A stretch of 64,000 nucleotides of DNA from Eonycteris spelaea. Taxonomy: Eukaryota; Chordata; Mammalia; Chiroptera; Pteropodidae. Within the stretch, counting starts at the first letter, position 1. Each line of letters begins with the position of its first letter. Shown in pieces: positions 58,986-64,000 of the stretch. Location: positions 5,952,001-6,016,000 of the forward strand of contig PUFA01000027.1 in NCBI GenBank assembly GCA_003508835.1, written 5' to 3'. The notes beneath the pieces were generated by a model, which was not told where the DNA came from, did not search any database, and was given only the letters and a program-made list of their open reading frames with translations. The position numbers and the translations under genes were made by a program.

Positions 58986-60374
58986 CACGCGCGTGTGCCT
59001 GCGTGTGCGCACACAATGCACCTGCACAGGCATGAGCTTTGCTGGGAAGGGTGACTAAAAGACTGGAGTAGCGAAGAAGAGAAGTAACTGGTCTCCTCGG
59101 ATTGTGGAAGTAAGGAGAAAACTGGCACTGGTAAGTCCATTATGACATTCAACGTAGAGAAGAAATCTCGCAGTTTCTACTTAGGATATTAAGGGGCAAT
59201 TGAGTCCAAGAATCCAAGGGATAGTTACTGAGATTTGAGGCTAAAAAGAAGATTGAAATCAGATCAGAGAGGTGACCAGGACACAAACTGAGGACTTCTT
59301 CCAGGGAGATATGAGAGGGCGGGATGAAATACAATATAATGAACCTAATTTACTTAAGGAAGTATGACAATGACATATATATTTTCCAATGGAAACTATA
59401 GGAAAAAGTGGGTTATGTGTCAAAACTAAGGTATGTGCCACTTCTATAATATGTCACTCAATTTAATCCGGAATAAAAATATTCAATTACTTAATTTGTT
59501 GGTTAATGATATGCCAAAGAGAATTTTGAGAAAAAATATTTTTTTGAAGGCATGGTACATCTATTTTTAAATTTTCCAAGATATAATCTTCTAACTATTA
59601 TAAACATCTTTTTAATTATTATAGCAATAATACATCCCTACAATTTTGATGAAAGCTAAAGTTAATATAATAGATACATTTTTATTAGAATAATGTATAT
59701 GTACAATTTTAATTACTTAGGTTTGTTACATATTAATCATTTTTACCTGTGTGTTCTTTTCTTCTTGCTGAGAAAGAGAAATAGGGTTATAAGATGCAGA
59801 TGTTTGGTGAAGACAGATGTGGTGACTGGTGCTCAACATCTTCCTCTTCATATATATCATATTTCTCACTACAATTCACATTTAGATCAGCAACAATTTT
59901 CTGGTGATTATTGAAAAAAAAAAAAAAAACCAGTAAGCCGTTAATGCTGAAATCAGTGGCCCATGGATCTAGCTCTGGCCCATAGTACATTCTTTATCTT
60001 TACATACAATGGATCAAGGTTGTAAGTCCTTATCTTTCCTTTACCCAAATCTTATAACTTATCTAGTTGTGATTCACAATCAAATCTTATTTCCTGGTAC
60101 TGCGTACTACGTTTCTTAAAAATCAAGGATTCAGGAATGCTTGTGGAATTAAAATCAAATCCCTACTATATAGCCTGAAAAAAAGTGCTCACAATATGTC
60201 AAGGTCTCTAGAAGTCATTTTCACTTGAAGAATAAAAGAACTATAGTTTGGAGGTATGTTTCTTAAATAGTGTGTCCCATAATCTTTTATTTATCTGTTC
60301 ATTAGCACTTCAGCTAAGAGATAGGCCATCAATAAGTTAAAACAACTTTCTCTTTTCCAACTTTCTTTTCAGAA
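58985..60374. other. Unassigned DNA
   Basis: No named repeat or gene. An A-run lies at 59913-59929. Minus frames at 59149-59441 show no family. Confidence 0.3.
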
Positions 60375-60685
60375 TAGACAAAAAAAAGTTGAGAACCATA
60401 TGATTGTACTTATATGTGGGAAATAAAATTGAATGCAATAAATGAACAAGACAAACAGAAAGTCATAGACACAGACAACAATTTAGTGGTTACCAGAGGA
60501 AAAGGGACAGGGGATGGTGGATAATGGTAAAGGGTTAAATATGTGGTGACAAAAGGAGATGTGATTTTGGGTGGTGAACACACGACACAATATAGAGATG
60601 ATGTATTATTAAACTGTACACTTGAAATCTATATAATATTATTAACCAATCTCATTCCAATAAATGTAATAATAAATAAATTGTG
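60375..60685 (+). mobile_element. Short L1 3' end (bat type), sense
   Basis: A short A-run, then 'gttgagaaccatatgattgt', 'acaatttagtggttaccaga', 'gattttgggtggtgaacaca' and 'ttattaaccaatctcattcc', then an A-rich tail. Heavily 5'-truncated. Confidence 0.85.
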
Positions 60686-60814
60686 ATAATAGCTAAGATG
60701 AGGTGCACTTTCATTTTTCTCTAGATGTGTTAGATCCATACTAAAGCTCTTCTGTAATATCAGTTAACAAAAGAAAGGCCTACACAGAACAAAATAAAAA
60801 ATAATTTTATGTAT

Positions 60815-60972
60815 GTGGGCATATATACATACACATACATACATACGTTGTGTATATATATATAGAGAGAGAGACATATATATACTTATGCATATTGCAC
60901 ATGTGTATTTCTTGTAGAATCCAGAAGAAAATACTTATAGGAGTGTGTGTGTATATATATATATATATATTT
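60815..60972. repeat. (CATA)n, (TA)n and (GA)n low-complexity DNA
   Basis: CATACATA at 60826-60845, TATATA then AGAGAGAG at 60853-60872, and a second (TA)n at 60951-60970. Confidence 0.9.
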
Positions 60973-61394
60973 TTTCTTTATAAAAATAGTTGATTCGGTG
61001 ATCCAACTTGATCCATTTTTCTCTGAGAAAAGTCCAAAAAGTGAGAGATCAGAATGGGATCCTTAAGCAAAGGTATGTAGAGCCTCAAGGAACGTGCTCT
61101 AATTAATGTTCCATCTACAGTCTATTTCCTGGTATTGCCGGCCTTACAAACTAGTGGAGAACAAGCCCAGAATGAATCAAGCTTAGACTGTGGGATGATC
61201 TCAAAAACGTTTATGAAAGCTTATGCAATTTTACAGCTGTAAAAGCTGTTGCAGTTGTAATAGATCTTTCAAGCTAATGTTTAATGTTTAGGTCATTTCA
61301 ATCATTCCTCACTGGTTCCAGTGATGTGCTTTCACCTTCAGTTTAACTGGTGGATATTAATTAGAATATGTCTATTATGTAGTATATATGCTTG

Positions 61395-61605
61395 AATGTC
61401 AAAAAGGCCTGCATTTACATTTAGCTTCGCTATTCGCCAGCTCTATGATGTTAAAGTGTAATTTTACTACATTTTCCCTGTTTCCTCCTCATCAGATGAG
61501 TTTGACATATGTCATTACTTTCAACATGAGTAAATATAATTATGTAACGCTTCTAGCATAAGGCTTAGTATATAGTGGGTGCTCTAATTATTTTCTGCTT
61601 TTGTT
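61395..61605 (+). repeat. MIR-type SINE, sense
   Basis: 'tagcttcgctattcgccagc' then 'tccctgtttcctcctcatca', 'gtaacgcttctagcataagg' and 'cttagtatatagtgggtgct' are in MIR order. Confidence 0.75.
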
Positions 61606-61984
61606 CTTTCTCTAAGTGCTCACTTGACTTTTAACTATTATTTGAAAAGTTGCTTCTATTATGAGCCATCCTGTTGACTTCTGACATATCCCATTTTGAT
61701 TATTTTGATTGAACCCTCTCAGACTAGATATGATCTTACTGTTTATTACTGTGTTATGGTTGAAAAACTTAGGTGAAGCTTGTTAAATCTTTTTCAGTAG
61801 AGAATACTATGTCTCCATCCAGGCAAAATGGCAGAGAATTATTTGTCTTCTATTTTTGTTGCAGCTCTATCCAGGGAAAGCAAAAATCAAAAAGGTGTTT
61901 TTGACATGTAATTTTACATATATGTCTTAATGGAAAATTTAGTATGATGGTTTTATTATTGAATGATTGTTAATGAAGATTAAA

Positions 61985-62125
61985 CAAGAATGTATTGGGT
62001 ACCTTCTTCATGCTGGGTAGTTGGCTAGGTCTTTGATTTTTGAGTGTCTCAGTGAATAATTATTTTCTTTCTAATTCCCATAATGTTAACTAATTACTAC
62101 CTTTATAACTGAGGTAGATGACTAG
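61985..62125 (-). repeat. Possible MIR-type SINE, antisense
   Basis: 'gggtaccttcttcatgctgg' and 'tggctaggtctttgattttt' resemble the antisense MIR end; 'cctttataactgaggtag' may be the antisense core. Diverged. Confidence 0.45.
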
Positions 62126-62849
62126 AGAATGTATGCTGTGCACAAAGATTTTTACTGTGAAAGAGAACATTGATGTGGAATAAGTGCAGCTGGTAAATCA
62201 TACATACACACACAAAGATTTATCATGTAAGTGTTTAATTCTTTTCTTCTAAGGTATCGTAAAGGCACTATATTTTTAGAGATTACCTTGTTTGAGAACA
62301 GAAGCTATTAATCTCTCTCATAACAGGCTGCTGAATCATTCTCATTCATTCTGTCAATGTCATTTTAGAACTGAGTTTCAGATAATTTTGTTCAAGAAAA
62401 GGATGTATAAGTATTCAAAAATGTTAATATTCTCAGCTGAGTATTCCTAATTATGCCTTCAGTTTATATTTGCTTACGGCTTTTATGTCACAATAATCCC
62501 CTCTTCAGTTTCTTCCTTTTTCATAATATCACACTTGGCTGATGCTAGAATGATGACATTCTTTGGCTGATAAGTCCCTACTTATCCTGCATAATGGAAT
62601 GCTTCAATGGAATATGTTAAAGAAATTAGTGATCAAAAGATAGATAGAATCATATATCTTTAATCATTGTGTTAAACTAAAAACACTTGAGCAGATAAAA
62701 CTTTTTACTAAACCTCACCAAACCATGTAGATGGTAGTACTTCCTCATAACTATGCATCATAATGGCTCCAAATTTTTTCTCCTTTATATCTTTTTTGGC
62801 TGTACAAAAAATACTATATTTTAAGGGTTTTTTTTTTATGGTCAGATAA
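62126..62849. other. Single-copy-looking DNA
   Basis: No named repeat or gene. A T-run at 62828-62838. Confidence 0.3.
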
Positions 62850-63265
62850 AGTACATATATGCAATGGAATGTTACTCAGCCATAAGAAAAAATGAAATAC
62901 TGCCATTTGTGACAACACAGATGGATCTTGAGATAATCATGCTAAGAGAAATAAGCCACATAGAAAAAGTTGAGAACCATATCATTTCACTCACATGTAG
63001 GATATAAAACTGAAAACAACAATGAATAAGACAAACAAAAATTCATAAACACAGACACAGTTTAGTGATTACCAGAGGAAAAGGAGGGAGGAGGTAGATA
63101 AGGATAAAGGAAGGTTAAATATATGGTGACAGAAGGAGATTTGAGTTTGGGTGGTAAATATACAGTGCAAAATACAGAAGATGTGTTATCAAATTGTACA
63201 TTTGAAACCTACATAATTTTATTAGCTACTGTCACCTGATAAATTTAATTAAAAACAAAAATAAA
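62850..63265 (+). mobile_element. Short L1 3' end (bat type), sense
   Basis: 'gcaatggaatgttactcagc' (62861), 'ggatcttgagataatcatgc', 'gttgagaaccatatcatttc', 'gatttgagtttgggtggtaa' and a decayed A-rich tail. 5'-truncated. Confidence 0.9.
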
Positions 63266-64000
63266 ATATTTTAAAAATTTATAATTAATACTGATGCTTT
63301 TGGATTTTAGCATATTGTTCAATGCATATGCATGTGTTGTCTACCTTGGTTTTCTATCACACATTGATTGTTATATCCTGTCAATGATAATAATTGATAA
63401 TTATTTTTGTTTATGTTCACTTCTATTAGACTTCTTATTTTTTCCATCTTACTGCTATCGTATGGCCATCGATGGCATGGGCTCTTCAGAGAGTGATCCA
63501 TGTAAAGGCCCTTTATTAAATATCTGGAGATAAAATCTAGCTTACTTTAAATTAACTTAGAATGATAGCATTACTTTAAGACTCAGGAAAATATAATTTT
63601 GCTTTCAAAAAATATATATATTTTTTAAATGAGCAAAAGAATCTTTCCATTTGGGACATTAAATTAATAATAATTCCAAAAATTGAGGAATAATTAATTA
63701 TAATGACAATAAAATTACTTCACCTTATGTAGGCTTTTACTAAGTTGTAAATTTCTGTGATATCCTTGTTTTTTGTAAATACACATTTTATTTTAGAATA
63801 GATATAGTTTTACAAAAAAAATGTGTGATGATAATACAGAGATTCTAATATAGTCTCACCCTGTTTCCTCTATCATTAACATTTTACATTAGCATGGTAT
63901 ATTTATCAACAATAAAATGAACCAATTTAATCTGCCATTATTAACTAAAGCTATACTTTATTCACATGTCTTTAATTTTTCTTAAGTTTCCAAGATCCTA
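63266..64000. other. A+T-rich end of window
   Basis: No gene; the overlapping short frames on both strands at about 63300-63530 are motif-free. Confidence 0.35.

Noticed and set aside
60815..60972. Structured or CRISPR-like repeat array
   Set aside because: Only simple CATA/TA/GA runs; no spacers.

Overview
This window looks like ordinary mammalian non-coding chromosomal DNA, either intergenic (gene-desert-like) or deep intronic. It is strongly A+T-rich and CpG-poor, has many microsatellites, and is densely layered with retrotransposons of several ages. I found no protein-coding gene, no tRNA gene, no CRISPR array and nothing bacterial. The open reading frames are short; those I recognise are broken pieces of L1 ORF2 read through repeats. 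The lineage is probably a bat. The younger L1 copies share a 3' end beginning (antisense) with a T-run followed by TATTAAATTTATTGGGGTGA, which I recall as the bat-type L1 3' UTR. A near-complete 5S-rRNA-headed SINE at 6530-6750 resembles the 5S-derived SINEs described from fruit bats (Pteropodidae), and I saw no Ves-type tRNA SINE. The bat call is well supported by memory of these families; the pteropodid call is an inference.

Layout. 0-8.3 kb: mostly antisense L1 of two ages, with younger L1 copies inserted into older L1M copies, and the 5S SINE sitting on the poly(A) end of one of them. 8.3-14 kb: unassigned DNA around a sense L1M block (10.1-11.9 kb). 14-24 kb: mainly single-copy-looking DNA with scattered MIR, L2, MER5-like and L1M fragments, and a candidate conserved block at 23.05-23.50 kb. 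24-29 kb: an LTR cluster, with one LTR inserted inside an MLT1 LTR (25.0 kb), a second copy of the same family in the opposite orientation (26.8-27.5 kb), then a 5'-truncated antisense L1 with a visible target-site duplication (27.9-28.9 kb). 29-46 kb: ancient L2, MER5, MIR and L1M fragments, a 55-nt pure pyrimidine run at 34.2 kb, and one MLT1-type LTR nested in another at 35.2-36.1 kb. 46.7-50.3 kb: a dense L1 pile-up including an L1 with a 5' inversion flanked by a 14-bp target-site duplication. 51.1-53.7 kb: a third copy of the LTR family followed by an unexplained, richer stretch. 53.7-64 kb: mostly single-copy-looking DNA with a candidate regulatory block at 55.0-55.4 kb, MIRs and two further sense L1 3' ends.

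The window has no gene system working together. Its content is a record of successive insertions (MIR/L2, then L1M, MER5 and MLT1, then the LTR family, then younger L1 and 5S SINE) and a few stretches that could be regulatory. I did not find a previously undescribed system. The best leads are the 5S SINE, the three-copy LTR family, and the non-repeat blocks at 23.05-23.50 and 55.0-55.4 kb. All repeat boundaries were placed by eye and may be off by tens of bases.
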